Positions 1 to 8,724 of a DNA stretch of 64,000 nt are shown piece after piece. Numbering within the stretch: the stretch's first letter is position 1; each line of letters begins with the position of its first letter. Location: assembly GCA_036389795.1 (NCBI GenBank), contig DASVWD010000140.1:62001-126000 (forward strand). Direction: 5' to 3'. The stretch comes from Longimicrobium sp. GTDB lineage: Bacteria > Gemmatimonadota > Gemmatimonadetes > Longimicrobiales > Longimicrobiaceae. The notes beneath the pieces are model-generated. The model saw only the letters and a program-made list of their open reading frames with translations. It had not been told where the DNA came from and ran no database searches. The translations under genes were made by a program, and so were the position numbers.

Positions 1-246
1 ACCGTCCGCGGGGAATGTCAGCACGCAACCCCCGGAAGTCAACGGGCTTGCGTGCGGTGTAGCAGTTTTTCGCAAGGCGTGCCGACTGCGCAAGGAAAAA
101 GTGCGTGAGCGCGAAAATTCGAAAGTGCGAAAAATATATTAAGGCGCATTTGCCGTTCTTCCTCTGCCGGACAACGGGAGGATCTGGGAAGAGCTGCCAG
201 GGCTAGTGCCGGGGCGATGTGGCGGCTATGACGCAAAGGCGCGTTG

Positions 247-320
247 CGCACTTTCGCACTTTCGCACTTTCGCACTTTCGCACTTTCGCACTTTCGCACT
301 TTCGCACTTTCGCACTTTCG
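247..320. repeat. Tandem octamer array (CGCACTTT)n, left half
   Basis: About nine uninterrupted copies of an 8-bp unit, CGCACTTT (GTGCGAAA on the other strand). It continues at 1519-1604 on the far side of the IS element, so it was probably one array of about 20 units before the insertion. The 246 bp to its left show no convincing gene. Degenerate 7-8 bp arrays of the same kind occur at several other gaps in the window. Confidence 0.9.
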
Positions 321-1518
321 GGTGGTGTCCCTCAACAGAGTTGACACACTGGACGGAAGTGTACAGATTGGACACGCCCCCACACCAGCACTCTTACGCC
401 GAGGTGCATCATGGCAGAGAGGCTGGAACTGGTCCCGGCAGGCAGCTTCTGCTGGAACCAAAGAGTGTCCACGGTACGGGCAGACCGGTGCCGGCAACCT
501 GCGGCGTTTCGGAAGGAGCCGCCAGGGCGTTCAGCGCTACCAGTGCAACGTGTGCAAGAAGGTGTTCTGCGCCACGCGGGGCACCCCCTTCTACCGATTG
601 CACAACCCGGAGAGGACGCTGAAGGCGCTGGCGTCTTATTGTGAGTGGCCCAGCCTGCGCGGGGTGCATCGGGTGGAAGGGGTGAAGCCGGACACCCTGG
701 GGGAGTGGCTGGAGAAGGCTGCGGGGCACGTGGAACCGATCGAACGGTTGCTGCAAGAACGCCATCAGGTTACCCGGGCGCAGTTGGATGGGCTCTGGAC
801 CTTCGTGGGCCACAAGGGTGAAAAGGGGGCTACGCGGAAGAGGAAGGGCGCGGCACCTTCTGGTGCACACGGGTGATCGACATGGACACGCGCCTGCGGC
901 TCGGGTGTGTGGTCACGAAGACGGAGAGCGAAGGGGCGCTCCTGCTCATGCAACGGCTAAAGAAAGCGCACCCCGAGGCTCCGCCCGCGCTGGCGACGGA
1001 CGCGAGGGGCGGCTACGAGGATGCCATGATTGAGACCTGGGGAAAGGTGCCGGCCTATCAAGGCTACGGCCGACCACCGACGCGCAAGCAGGCTGGGGCC
1101 GACTGGCAGTACCTCCAGGTGAAGAAGATTCGCTCCGGCAATCAGATCGTCGAGGTGAAGACGAAGGTTGTCTTCGGCGATCCGCAGCAGGTGGTGCAGA
1201 GGCTGGGCGAACACACTGCCTACATCGAGCGCTCGCAATTGACGTCGAGGCAGATGAACGGGCGGCTGGTGCGCAAGACGCTCTCCTTCTCGAAGGAGGT
1301 GCGCCGCCTGCGGGCCGCCTGCGCATGGGAGGACGCGGTGTACAACTGGGCCCGGCGGCACCTGAGTCTTCGTGTGGAGAGCAGCACGCCGGGCCGCCGG
1401 TGGGATCAGCGCTCGCCCGCGATGGCGGCCGGACTGACTGACCACATCTGGAGCGTACGCGAGCTGCTCACCACCCTGGTGGTTCCCAAGGCCATCAACT
1501 CCGTTTAGGGACACCACC
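321..1518 (+). mobile_element. IS1-family insertion sequence, 1198 bp
   Basis: Terminal inverted repeats are visible: 321-344 and the complement of 1495-1518 share 22 of 24 bases and begin GGTGGTGTCCCT. The element is flanked on both sides by CACTTTCG (313-320 and 1519-1526). That would be an 8-bp target duplication typical of the IS1 family, but the target is itself an 8-bp tandem repeat, so the duplication cannot be proven. The transposase has IS1-type DDE motifs. The stop codon of the transposase (1506-1508) lies inside the right inverted repeat. Confidence 0.88.
411..1508 (+). pseudogene. IS1-family DDE transposase, split by two frame changes
   Basis: The reading starts at ATG 411 (MAERLELVPAG), moves to another frame near 460-462, then returns to the first frame near 822-828 and ends at 1508, about 365 residues in all. 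The N-terminal zinc ribbon (CX4C, then CNVC) becomes continuous if one A of the AAA run at 460-462 is removed. The catalytic domain shows D in QLDGLWTFVG, D in LATDARGGYEDA, and the IS1 signature ERSQLTSRQMNGRL...RKTLSFSKE with the final acidic residue. IS1 elements often use a programmed -1 shift, and the second junction carries A AAG GGG, a canonical slippery heptamer. The first junction looks like a mutation, so this copy is probably inactive. Sequencing error is a possible alternative for either site. Confidence 0.75.
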
Positions 1519-1604
1519 CACTTTCGCACTTTCGCACTTTCGCACTTTCGCACTTTCGCACTTTCGCACTTTCGCACTTTCGCACTTTCGCACTTTCGCA
1601 CTTT
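1519..1604. repeat. Tandem octamer array (CACTTTCG)n, right half
   Basis: Almost eleven copies of the same 8-bp unit and orientation as 247-320. It runs directly into the stop codon (1605-1607) of the ABC transporter gene on the minus strand, leaving no room for another terminator there. Confidence 0.9.
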
Positions 1605-3575
1605 TCAGCGATACCCCGCCGCCTGCAGGCTGAACAGCTCCGCGTACCTCCCGCCGAGCGCCACCAGCTCCGCGTGGGTCCCCTCCTCCACCACGCGCCC
1701 GTTCTCCAGCACCAGGATGCGGTCCGCCATGCGCACGGTGGAGAAGCGGTGCGAGATCAGGATCGCCATCTTCGCCTCGGTGAGCTCGGCGAAGCGCTGG
1801 AAGACGGTGTACTCGGCGCGGGCGTCGAGCGCGGCGGTGGGCTCGTCCAGGATCAGCAGCTGCGCGTCTCGCATGTACGCGCGAGCGAGCGCCACCTTCT
1901 GCCACTGCCCGCCGGAGAGGTCCACCCCGCCCTCGAAGCGGCGGCCGAGCATCGTCCGGTAGCGCTGCGGCAGCGTCTCGATCACCTCCGCCGCCAGCGA
2001 GCGCGCCGACGCGTCCTCCACCCGCTCGCGCGCCGACTCGGGCTCGCGCTCCAGCGCCGCGATCCGCCCCACCGCCACGTTCTCCTCGGCCAGCATGTCG
2101 TAGCGCACGAAGTCCTGGAAGATCACCCCCACCTCCTCGTGCAGCTCCGCCGGGTCGTACTCCGCGAGCGGCCGGCCGTCCAGCAGGATCACCCCGCGCG
2201 TGGGGTCGTACAGCCGCGTGAGCAGCTTGGTGAGCGTCGTCTTCCCCGCCCCGTTCTCGCCCACCAGCGCCAGCCGCTCCCCCGGCCGGATGCGGAAGCT
2301 CACCCCCCGCAGCACCCAGCGCGGATCGTCGTCCGGCACGTCGTCGGGTGGCGGGACCAGGTCCGGAGCCCCGCCGCCGCCCGCTGTCCCCCGTTCCCCG
2401 TCCCCCGTCCCCCCGGGGCTTCCCTCCGCCTCCGGGTAGCGGAACCAGACGTCCCGGAACTCGAAGCCCTCGCGGATCGGCCGGGGGAAGGGCGCGGCGC
2501 GCGCCGGCCGGGCGATCGCGGGCTGCATGGAGAAGAAGACGAAGAGGTCCTCCAGGAAGAGCGCCTGCTCGTACAGCTCCGTGGTCGAGAGCAGCGTGCG
2601 CTGCACCAGGTCGCGCGAGCGCGAGAAGGTGCCGGCCAGGAGCGTCAGGTCGCCCAGCGTGATGCGCGCCTGCACCGCGCGCACCACGATCGACGCGTAC
2701 GCCGCGTAGTAGCCCAGCGTGGAGACCAGCGACAGCCCCGTCCCCGCCAGGTTGCGGCGGATGGCGAGGCGCCGGTTGGCCTGGTAGAAGCGGTCGGAGA
2801 GCTCACGGTACTGCTCGGTGAGCCAGTGCGAGAGGCCGAAGAGCTTCACCTCCTTGGCCGTCTTGTCCGACGCCGCCACCAGCCGGTAGTAGTCCAGCTT
2901 GCGCCGCTCCGGCGTCCACTGGTAGAGGAGCGAGTAGCCCAGCGCGGCGAAGTGCGTCTCCCCCAGGAACGAGGGGAGCACGGCCACGATGAGCAGGAGG
3001 AAGAGGAGCGGGCTGAACGCCAGCAGCGTCCCCGTGAGCGTGACCAGCGTGATGGCGTCCTGCGCCATCCCCAGCAGCTGGTTGAGCAGGCCGATGCGCC
3101 CCACCGTCTGCCGCCGGGCGCGCTCCAGCCGGTCGTAGAAGGCCGGGTCCTCGAAGTGCTGCAGGTCCAGCCGCGCCGCGTGCTCCATCAGCCGCACGCT
3201 CATGCGGTTGCTGAACAGGTCGCCCAGCAGCGATTCGAGGAGCGTCCCCGTGCGGGCCGCCACCTCGCCCGCGGCCACGATGGCGAACTCCAGCACCAGC
3301 AGCGTCCCGATCCGCCGCCAGTCGGGCGTCCCCGAGCGCGACGACGCCACCACCTCGTCCACGATCAGCTTCCCCACCCACAGCGTGGCGATGGGGACGA
3401 AGGCGCGCAGCAGCCGCAGGCACACGATCCCCGCCACGAAGCCGCGGTGCGTGCGCCACACCATGCCGAGGAACGGCGGCACGTTGCGCATCGCCCGCCA
3501 GCGCTGCGCCCAGGTGGGCCGCTCCTCGGCGGGCGGGCGGGTCCGCCTTCCCGTGTGCACGCGTGCCTGTGCCAT
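1605..3575 (-). CDS. ABC exporter, fused permease and ATPase
   Basis: A 656-residue half-size ABC exporter, expected to work as a homodimer in the inner membrane; the substrate is unknown. The N-terminal half holds the hydrophobic exporter domain (about residues 30-340). The C-terminal half holds the nucleotide-binding domain with Walker A GENGAGKTT, Q-loop FQDF, signature LSGGQWQK, Walker B LLILDEPTAALD and switch His in ISHRFST. An odd Gly/Pro/Asp-rich stretch of about 34 residues (about 383-417, nt 2325-2428) interrupts the start of the ATPase domain between FRYPEAEG and PRWVLRG. Homologues usually join these blocks directly. The stretch is encoded by GGGGACA-like low-complexity DNA resembling the intergenic repeats. 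The gene appears monocistronic. ATG at 3575 is the only good start. Confidence 0.9.
   Translation of the reverse strand: MAQARVHTGRRTRPPAEERPTWAQRWRAMRNVPPFLGMVWRTHRGFVAGIVCLRLLRAFVPIATLWVGKLIVDEVVASSRSGTPDWRRIGTLLVLEFAIVAAGEVAARTGTLLESLLGDLFSNRMSVRLMEHAARLDLQHFEDPAFYDRLERARRQTVGRIGLLNQLLGMAQDAITLVTLTGTLLAFSPLLFLLLIVAVLPSFLGETHFAALGYSLLYQWTPERRKLDYYRLVAASDKTAKEVKLFGLSHWLTEQYRELSDRFYQANRRLAIRRNLAGTGLSLVSTLGYYAAYASIVVRAVQARITLGDLTLLAGTFSRSRDLVQRTLLSTTELYEQALFLEDLFVFFSMQPAIARPARAAPFPRPIREGFEFRDVWFRYPEAEGSPGGTGDGERGTAGGGGAPDLVPPPDDVPDDDPRWVLRGVSFRIRPGERLALVGENGAGKTTLTKLLTRLYDPTRGVILLDGRPLAEYDPAELHEEVGVIFQDFVRYDMLAEENVAVGRIAALEREPESARERVEDASARSLAAEVIETLPQRYRTMLGRRFEGGVDLSGGQWQKVALARAYMRDAQLLILDEPTAALDARAEYTVFQRFAELTEAKMAILISHRFSTVRMADRILVLENGRVVEEGTHAELVALGGRYAELFSLQAAGYR
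2325..2428. repeat. In-frame low-complexity insertion in the ABC exporter gene
   Basis: Roughly 100 bp of C-rich simple sequence (for example GTTCCCCGTCCCCCGTCC within 2390-2412), absent in expectation from the conserved ATPase fold. It resembles the GGGGACA/GGGAACA arrays at 3763-3779 and 7442-7606. It keeps the reading frame. Its boundaries are estimated from the protein family, not from an alignment. Confidence 0.5.
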
Positions 3576-4137
3576 GCGAGAAGACTAACGCCCGGCCCCG
3601 CGGTTCGGGAGTCGAAGACCTTTCAGATCGACACGAGCGCACTTCGCACTTCGCACTCAGGACTGCGGTCTTGGGCGTGTCCCTCCGCTGCGCTCCGGGC
3701 CGGGCTGCGCGCGCGGTAGGGCACGATACGACTGTGCGCATCCCTCACGCGAACGGCAGGGAACAGGGGACAGCCGACGAACCCCCCTCGTTTCGGCACA
3801 ATGCCTCGTCCCGCGCTCGCTACGAGCGAAGCGAGGAAGTCCCTCTCCCGCGCAGCGGGGGAGGGACAGGCGCCTCAGGCGCCAGGGAGGGGGCTCCTCG
3901 CCGGCGCGGCGAGACCTTCCGCGTAGCCAGATCCCTGTCCCCACGCTGGCAGGAGACGTGCGGACGGCCGCGCACGTCGCGCCGGCGGCGCGGACGTAGG
4001 GCAATCCCCCACGCGCGGTCCAGGGCTTCCCGACAGGCGTGCCGGGAGGACGCCGCGTAGATTCCCGGCGGCCGCACCGCCGCGCGCGCGCACGGGAAAC
4101 CCTCCCCGCGGGTCTGGCGGGCTTCCGGAGGGCCGCA
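3576..4137. other. Gene-free region with several repeat modules
   Basis: No supported gene. It holds a short GCACTTC array (3640-3658), then a GGGCGTGTCC-type repeat (3673-3760, the shortest of three copies), a GGGAACAGGGGACAG motif (3763-3779), and a hairpin of the CTCTCCCGCGCAGCGGGGGAGGG type (3842-3868). Long open frames here on both strands are high-GC artefacts. Confidence 0.6.
3673..3760 (+). repeat. GGGCGTGTCC composite repeat, short copy
   Basis: About 65 bp (3673-3736) nearly identical to 21135-21197 and to the complement of 32355-32423, from GGGCGTGTCCCTCCGC to CACGATACGACTGTG. It then jumps to GCATCCCTCACGCG, lacking the middle part present in the two longer copies. A GCACTTC array lies just upstream, as in the other copies. 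Confidence 0.85.
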
Positions 4138-4143
4138 TATAAT
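4138..4143 (+). promoter_or_regulatory. Candidate -10 box for the caa3 oxidase operon
   Basis: A perfect TATAAT in very GC-rich surroundings, about 100 bp upstream of the coxB start. The hexamer 17 bp upstream (TGGCGG, 4115-4120) is a poor -35, so an activator or another sigma factor may be involved. Confidence 0.4.
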
Positions 4144-4243
4144 GCCCGCCTCCCGGAAGACCCGCGGCGCGCGTGGCTTCGCGCGGTGTCCACGGGCAGT
4201 CGGCCGGACACGGGAACGACCGAACACCGAACCCTCACCGCAG

Positions 4244-5371
4244 ATGACGTCGACAGCGATCCTCGCCGGACCGCGCCGGGGCCGCGGCCAGCACGCAGGG
4301 GCACGCCGGCCGGTCCGGGCGCGCCTGCCGCTTGCGCTCGCGGCGCTCCTTCCGCTGCTCCTGGCGGCGTGCGGTGAGGACCACGTGCACCGCTACCCGC
4401 AGACCACCTTCCACCCCACCACCGAGTACGCGCGGATCACCGACTGGCTCTTCAAGTACACGATGACGCTGGGCGCCATCGTGGGGCTGCTGGTGTTCGC
4501 CATCCTGGCGTACATCATGGTGAGGTTCCGCTACCGCCCGGGGATGGCCGAGCCCAAGCAGGTGCACGGCAACACCACCGTCGAGCTGATCTGGACGCTG
4601 GTCCCCGCGCTCATCCTGGCGGCCATCGCCGTCCCCACCGCGCGGGCCATTTTCGCCACCCAGCCCGAGCCGCCGCCCAACGCGGTGGCCATCGAGGTGA
4701 TCGGCAAGCAGTGGTGGTGGGAGTTCCGCTACCTGATCAAGGACTCGCGCGGCGCCATCGTCGACACCGTGGTCACCGCCAACGAGATCCACGTCCCCCA
4801 GGGCGACACGGTGCACCTGCTGCTCAAGAGCGACAACGTGCTGCACTCGTTCTGGGTGCCGCAGATGGGCGGCAAGCGCGACCTGATCACCAACCGCGTG
4901 AACCACCTGGTGTTCATGCCCGAGGAGCCGGGCGTGTACCTGGGACAGTGCGCCGAGTTCTGCGGCGACAGCCACGCGCTCATGCGCATGCGGCTCGTCG
5001 TGCACACCCCGCAGGGCTACCGCGACTGGCTGGCCAACGAGAGCCGCCCCGCGGCCGAGCCCGTGGCCGGCGACTCGGCGCTGCTCTACGGCAAGCAGCT
5101 GGTGACCGCCGGGCAGTGCGCCGGGTGCCACTACATCGAGGGGACCACCGCGGTGGGGCGCACCGGGCCCGCGCTCACCCACTTCGGGCGGCGGCTCACC
5201 ATGGCGGGCGGGATCCTGGAGAACAACGCCGAGAACCTGGCCCGGTGGATCGCCGACGCCCCGTCGGTCAAGCCCGGCTCCAAGATGCCGCAGCTGGGCG
5301 GCGGCATCCAGGGCGGGCTCACCGACGAGCAGATCCAGTACATCGTGGCCTACCTGCAGTCGCTGCAGTAG
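4244..5371 (+). CDS. coxB: Cytochrome c oxidase subunit II with fused cytochrome c domain
   Basis: A 375-residue lipoprotein subunit of a caa3-type haem-copper oxidase. It takes electrons from cytochrome c or ACIII and passes them through CuA to subunit I. ATG 4244 is chosen because it places a signal sequence ending in a lipobox (LLLAAC) near the N-terminus. Two transmembrane helices follow, then the cupredoxin domain with IGKQWWWEFRY and the CuA ligands in CAEFCGDSHALM (C236, C240, H244, M247). A C-terminal cytochrome c domain has CAGCH (C292-H296) and a later Met ligand in SKMPQL. The fused c domain defines the caa3 subtype. It is the first gene of the cluster, 103 bp ahead of ctaD. Confidence 0.95.
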   Translation: MTSTAILAGPRRGRGQHAGARRPVRARLPLALAALLPLLLAACGEDHVHRYPQTTFHPTTEYARITDWLFKYTMTLGAIVGLLVFAILAYIMVRFRYRPGMAEPKQVHGNTTVELIWTLVPALILAAIAVPTARAIFATQPEPPPNAVAIEVIGKQWWWEFRYLIKDSRGAIVDTVVTANEIHVPQGDTVHLLLKSDNVLHSFWVPQMGGKRDLITNRVNHLVFMPEEPGVYLGQCAEFCGDSHALMRMRLVVHTPQGYRDWLANESRPAAEPVAGDSALLYGKQLVTAGQCAGCHYIEGTTAVGRTGPALTHFGRRLTMAGGILENNAENLARWIADAPSVKPGSKMPQLGGGIQGGLTDEQIQYIVAYLQSLQ

Positions 5372-5474
5372 GCCGGCGGGCTCCGACAGGCCGAGGGCCG
5401 GGCGCGGAGCCCGGACGCATCGTGACCCAAGCGCCCGCGCGCTCCGCGCGGCGCCGCAACCCGATGGAGCAGGA

Positions 5475-7433
5475 ATGGCAACGCAAACGGTCGCCGCACC
5501 CCACCACGCGCCCGCGCCGGCGCACCCGGAGCCCACCGGCATCTGGAGCTGGATCACCACGGTCGACCACAAGCGGATCGGCATCCTGTACGGCGTCACC
5601 GCCTTCCTCTTCTTCCTGGTGGGGGGGATCGAGGCGCTCCTGGTGCGCGTGCAGCTGGCGGTGCCCAACAACGACTTCCTCAGCGCGGAGAGCTACAACC
5701 AGCTCTTCACCATGCACGCGCTGACGATGATCTTCCTGTCGCTGATGCCGCTCACCGTGGCGTTCTTCAACTTCATCGTCCCGCTGCAGATCGGGGCGAG
5801 GGACGTGGCGTTCCCGCGGCTCAACGCGCTGTCGTACTGGCTCTACTTCTTCGGCGGCATCTTCCTGAACGTCTCCTGGTTCCTCAAGGCCGCGCCCAAC
5901 GCCGGGTGGTTCGCCTACGCCCCGATCACCACCACCCTGTTCGACCCCGGCTTCAACATGGACTTCTACGTCCTGGGGCTGCAGGTGCTGGGCTTCTCGT
6001 CGATCCTGGGCGCGCTGAACTTCATCGTCACCATCATCAACCTGCGCGCTCCGGGGATGCGGCTGATGCGGATGCCGATCTTCACCTGGATGACGCTGAT
6101 CACCGCCGTGCTGCTGGTGACCGCGATGGCCGTGTTCACCATCGCCGTCACCGAGCTGATGTTCGACCGCGTCTTCGGCACGAACTTCTACAACGTGGGG
6201 ACCACCGCGTCGGGCGCGCCCGCCGGCGCCGACCCGCTCCTCTGGCAGCACCTGTTCTGGATGTTCGGCCACCCCGAGGTCTACATCCTCATCGTCCCGA
6301 TCTTCGGCATGGTCTCGGAGGTGCTCCCCACCTTCAGCCGCAAGCCGCTCTTCGGCTACAACGTGATGGTGTTCGCCTCGGTGCTGATCGGCTGGCTGGG
6401 GTGGGGGGTGTGGAGCCACCACATGTTCGCCACCGGGATGGGCCCCATCGCCGACAGCTTCTTCGCGCTGTCGACCATGCTGATCGCCATCCCCACGGGG
6501 ATCAAGATCTTCAACTGGATCGGCACCATGTGGGGCGGGTCCTTACGCTTCACCACCGCCATGCTCTTCGCGATCAGCTTCATCGCGATGTTCACCATCG
6601 GCGGGATCTCGGGGGTGATGCACTCGGTGATGCCCAGCGACCTGCAGCAGACCGACACCTACTTCATCGTGGCGCACCTGCACTACGTGTTCTTCGGCGG
6701 CACGGTGCTGGGGATGTGGGCGGGGATGTACTACTGGTACCCCAAGGTGTTCGGGCGCCTGCTGGACGAGCGGATGGGCCAGGCGCACTTCTGGCTCACG
6801 CTCGTCGGGATGAACCTCACCTTCTTCCCCATGCACTTCGTGGGGATGTTCGGGATGGTGCGGCGCACCTTCACCTACCCCGACAACCTGGGGTTCAACG
6901 CCTACAACCTGGTGGAGACGATCGGCGCCTTCATCATCGCCCTGGGGACGCTGATCTTCGCCGTGAACCTGTTCACCGCCTGGAAGCGCGGGAAGGTGGC
7001 GGGGCCCAACCCGTGGGGCGCCTCCACGCTGGAGTGGAGCATGCCCTCGCCGCCGCCGGTCTACAACTTCCGCGAGGTGCCGGTGGTGCACTCGCGCATG
7101 CCGCTCTGGGAGGGCGACCCCAGCAAGGACGCCGGCATCCCGCACGGGCGCATGGAGGAGGAGACCGAGCACGTCAAGATCGCCGGCACCGAGATCGCGC
7201 AGATGCGCGACCCCGACGACGAGAACCGGATGTCGGCGCACGACCTGGGGATCCACCTGCCGCCGCCCTCGTTCTGGCCGGTGGTGCTGGCGGCCGGGAT
7301 CACGCTGGTGTTCGTGGGGCTGATCTTCCGGCAGGCCGAGGGCTTCTGGCACAACCTGTGGGTGCTCACGATCATGGGCGTGGCCATCACCATCGTCTCG
7401 ATCTACGCCTGGGCGTTCGAGCCCGGGCACTGA
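5475..7433 (+). CDS. ctaD: Cytochrome c oxidase subunit I
   Basis: A 652-residue polytopic membrane protein that holds haem a and the haem a3/CuB oxygen-reduction site and pumps protons. Diagnostic motifs are present: WMFGHPEVYILI (His-Tyr crosslink), WSHHMFATGM (CuB histidines), the K-channel region and HLHYVFFGG (haem ligands). The core fold ends near residue 515. The rest is an extension with a soluble stretch and two more hydrophobic helices (SFWPVVLAAGITLVFVGLIF and the final segment), a feature of several caa3-type enzymes. Start ATG 5475 follows GGAGCAGGA (5466-5474). It lies between coxB and ctaE, separated from the latter by a large inverted repeat. Confidence 0.97.
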   Translation: MATQTVAAPHHAPAPAHPEPTGIWSWITTVDHKRIGILYGVTAFLFFLVGGIEALLVRVQLAVPNNDFLSAESYNQLFTMHALTMIFLSLMPLTVAFFNFIVPLQIGARDVAFPRLNALSYWLYFFGGIFLNVSWFLKAAPNAGWFAYAPITTTLFDPGFNMDFYVLGLQVLGFSSILGALNFIVTIINLRAPGMRLMRMPIFTWMTLITAVLLVTAMAVFTIAVTELMFDRVFGTNFYNVGTTASGAPAGADPLLWQHLFWMFGHPEVYILIVPIFGMVSEVLPTFSRKPLFGYNVMVFASVLIGWLGWGVWSHHMFATGMGPIADSFFALSTMLIAIPTGIKIFNWIGTMWGGSLRFTTAMLFAISFIAMFTIGGISGVMHSVMPSDLQQTDTYFIVAHLHYVFFGGTVLGMWAGMYYWYPKVFGRLLDERMGQAHFWLTLVGMNLTFFPMHFVGMFGMVRRTFTYPDNLGFNAYNLVETIGAFIIALGTLIFAVNLFTAWKRGKVAGPNPWGASTLEWSMPSPPPVYNFREVPVVHSRMPLWEGDPSKDAGIPHGRMEEETEHVKIAGTEIAQMRDPDDENRMSAHDLGIHLPPPSFWPVVLAAGITLVFVGLIFRQAEGFWHNLWVLTIMGVAITIVSIYAWAFEPGH

Positions 7434-7441
7434 CGGACTTC

Positions 7442-7606
7442 AGGGGACAGGGAACAGGGGACAGGGGACGGCCTGCACGGCTCCCCGTCCTCCTCCCGGT
7501 CCCCGGACGAGAAGGCGAACGACGAAGAGAGGGTGAAGCGAGCGAGAAGGGCGGTCTCGAGATCGATTTTCGCTCGCTGTCCCCTGTACCCTGTCCCCTG
7601 TACCCT
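7442..7606. repeat. 165-bp inverted-repeat element inside the oxidase operon
   Basis: The left arm (7442-7469) is an array of GGGGACA/GGGAACA units; the right arm (7578-7606) is its approximate complement (GTCCCCTGTACCCTGTCCCC). The 108-bp centre shows no gene. The element fills almost the whole ctaD-ctaE gap, so it must be transcribed if the genes form an operon and could fold into a long hairpin. Confidence 0.75.
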
Positions 7607-7614
7607 GGCGGTTC

Positions 7615-8256
7615 ATGGCTGACGCGCACGCGCTGGCGGCCCACGCGGCCCACCCGGCGCACATCGACACCAGCACCGGGCTCGACAGCCGGAAGATGGC
7701 GTTCTGGATCTTCATCGGCTCGGAGTGCCTGCTCTTCGGCTCGCTGATCGCCACCTACATGGCGTACAAGGGGCGCAGCCTGAACCCGCCGTACCCGCAC
7801 GACATCACCATCAACGGGGTCTTCCACGAGGGGGCCCTGAACATCCCGCTCACCACCTTCAGCACCTTCGTGCTGCTGATGAGCTCGGTGATGATGGTGC
7901 TGGCGCTGAACGCGGTGCAGAACGGCGACCGGAAGGGGAGCGTGCTCTGGCTGCTGATGACGGCGCTGGGCGGCTCGATCTTCCTGGGGTGCCAGGTGTT
8001 CGAGTTCACCGAGTTCTACCTGCACGGGCTCACGCTGCAGAGCAACCTGTTCGGCTCCACCTTTTTCGTGCTCACCGGCTTCCACGGGGCGCACGTGACG
8101 GTGGGCGTGATCTACCTGATCACGCTGGCGGCGCTGGCCGCGCGGGGGCGGCTGGGGCCCGAGAAGACGCTGAACGTGGAGATCGCGGGCCTGTACTGGC
8201 ACTTCGTGGACGTGATCTGGATCGTGATCTTCCCCCTGGTCTACCTGATCAAGTGA
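7615..8256 (+). CDS. ctaE: Cytochrome c oxidase subunit III
   Basis: A 213-residue integral membrane protein of the haem-copper oxidase subunit III family. It shows the conserved N-terminal WIFIGSECLLFGSL block, the FEFTEF segment, GSTFFVLTGFHGAHV and the final LYWHFVDVIWIVIFPLVYLI, which are typical of CtaE/CoxC. It stabilises subunit I and its proton uptake path. The ATG starts 8 bp after the inverted repeat element. Subunit IV follows 11 bp after the stop, so the two are co-transcribed. Confidence 0.96.
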   Translation: MADAHALAAHAAHPAHIDTSTGLDSRKMAFWIFIGSECLLFGSLIATYMAYKGRSLNPPYPHDITINGVFHEGALNIPLTTFSTFVLLMSSVMMVLALNAVQNGDRKGSVLWLLMTALGGSIFLGCQVFEFTEFYLHGLTLQSNLFGSTFFVLTGFHGAHVTVGVIYLITLAALAARGRLGPEKTLNVEIAGLYWHFVDVIWIVIFPLVYLIK

Positions 8257-8267
8257 GCGGTGGCGAG

Positions 8268-8669
8268 ATGAGCAGCGAGACGCGCGAGATCGTCCACGAC
8301 CAGCACGGGCACCCCACGCGGAAGTTCTACATCGTCATCGGCGTGATCCTGATCGTGCTGACGGTGTTCGAGGTGCTCGGCTACCTGGGCGAGGTGAACG
8401 GCGTGTTCGCGCCGGGGACGGCCGCGGCCGTCATCCTCTTCCTGTCGGGGCTGAAGTTCTTCAGCGTGGTCGCCTACTACATGCACCTGAAGTTCGACCA
8501 CAAGCTCTTCACCGGGATCTTCGTCTTCCCGGCGCTCCTGGCCACGCTGGTGATCGGGGGGATGATCCTGCTCTTCCACGTGATCCACGGCGAGGCGACG
8601 GCGCTCCACGGCACGCTCACCACCGACGAGGGGATCCACGGCGCGAGCACGAACCCCACGCAGCCGTAG
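8268..8669 (+). CDS. ctaF: Cytochrome c oxidase subunit IV family protein
   Basis: A 133-residue protein with three predicted hydrophobic helices (KFYIVIGVILIVLTVFEVLG, the AAAVILFLSGLKFFSVVAYY block, and FPALLATLVIGGMILLFHVI). The motif YYMHLKFDHK is characteristic of bacterial subunit IV (prokaryotic COX4/CtaF). ATG 8268 follows GGCGAG. The tail after the last helix is hydrophilic and poorly conserved. The symbol follows Bacillus usage. Confidence 0.88.
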   Translation: MSSETREIVHDQHGHPTRKFYIVIGVILIVLTVFEVLGYLGEVNGVFAPGTAAAVILFLSGLKFFSVVAYYMHLKFDHKLFTGIFVFPALLATLVIGGMILLFHVIHGEATALHGTLTTDEGIHGASTNPTQP

Positions 8670-8724
8670 GGGAGCCGGGGGCGGGTTCGTCCCGGAGGGG
8701 GGATGGGTCCGGGGGGTCATTCGA

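Noticed and set aside
957-1601. 214-codon minus-strand ORF across the IS element
   Set aside because: It is the shadow of the IS1 transposase and its end is only translated array sequence (KVRKCESA repeats).
247-1604. Octamer arrays as a CRISPR
   Set aside because: The units are contiguous with no unique spacers and only 8 bp long; there are no cas genes.
1674-3719. 681-codon plus-strand ORF opposite the ABC exporter
   Set aside because: Composition is Arg/Gln/His-rich without any domain; the minus strand carries a complete ABC protein.
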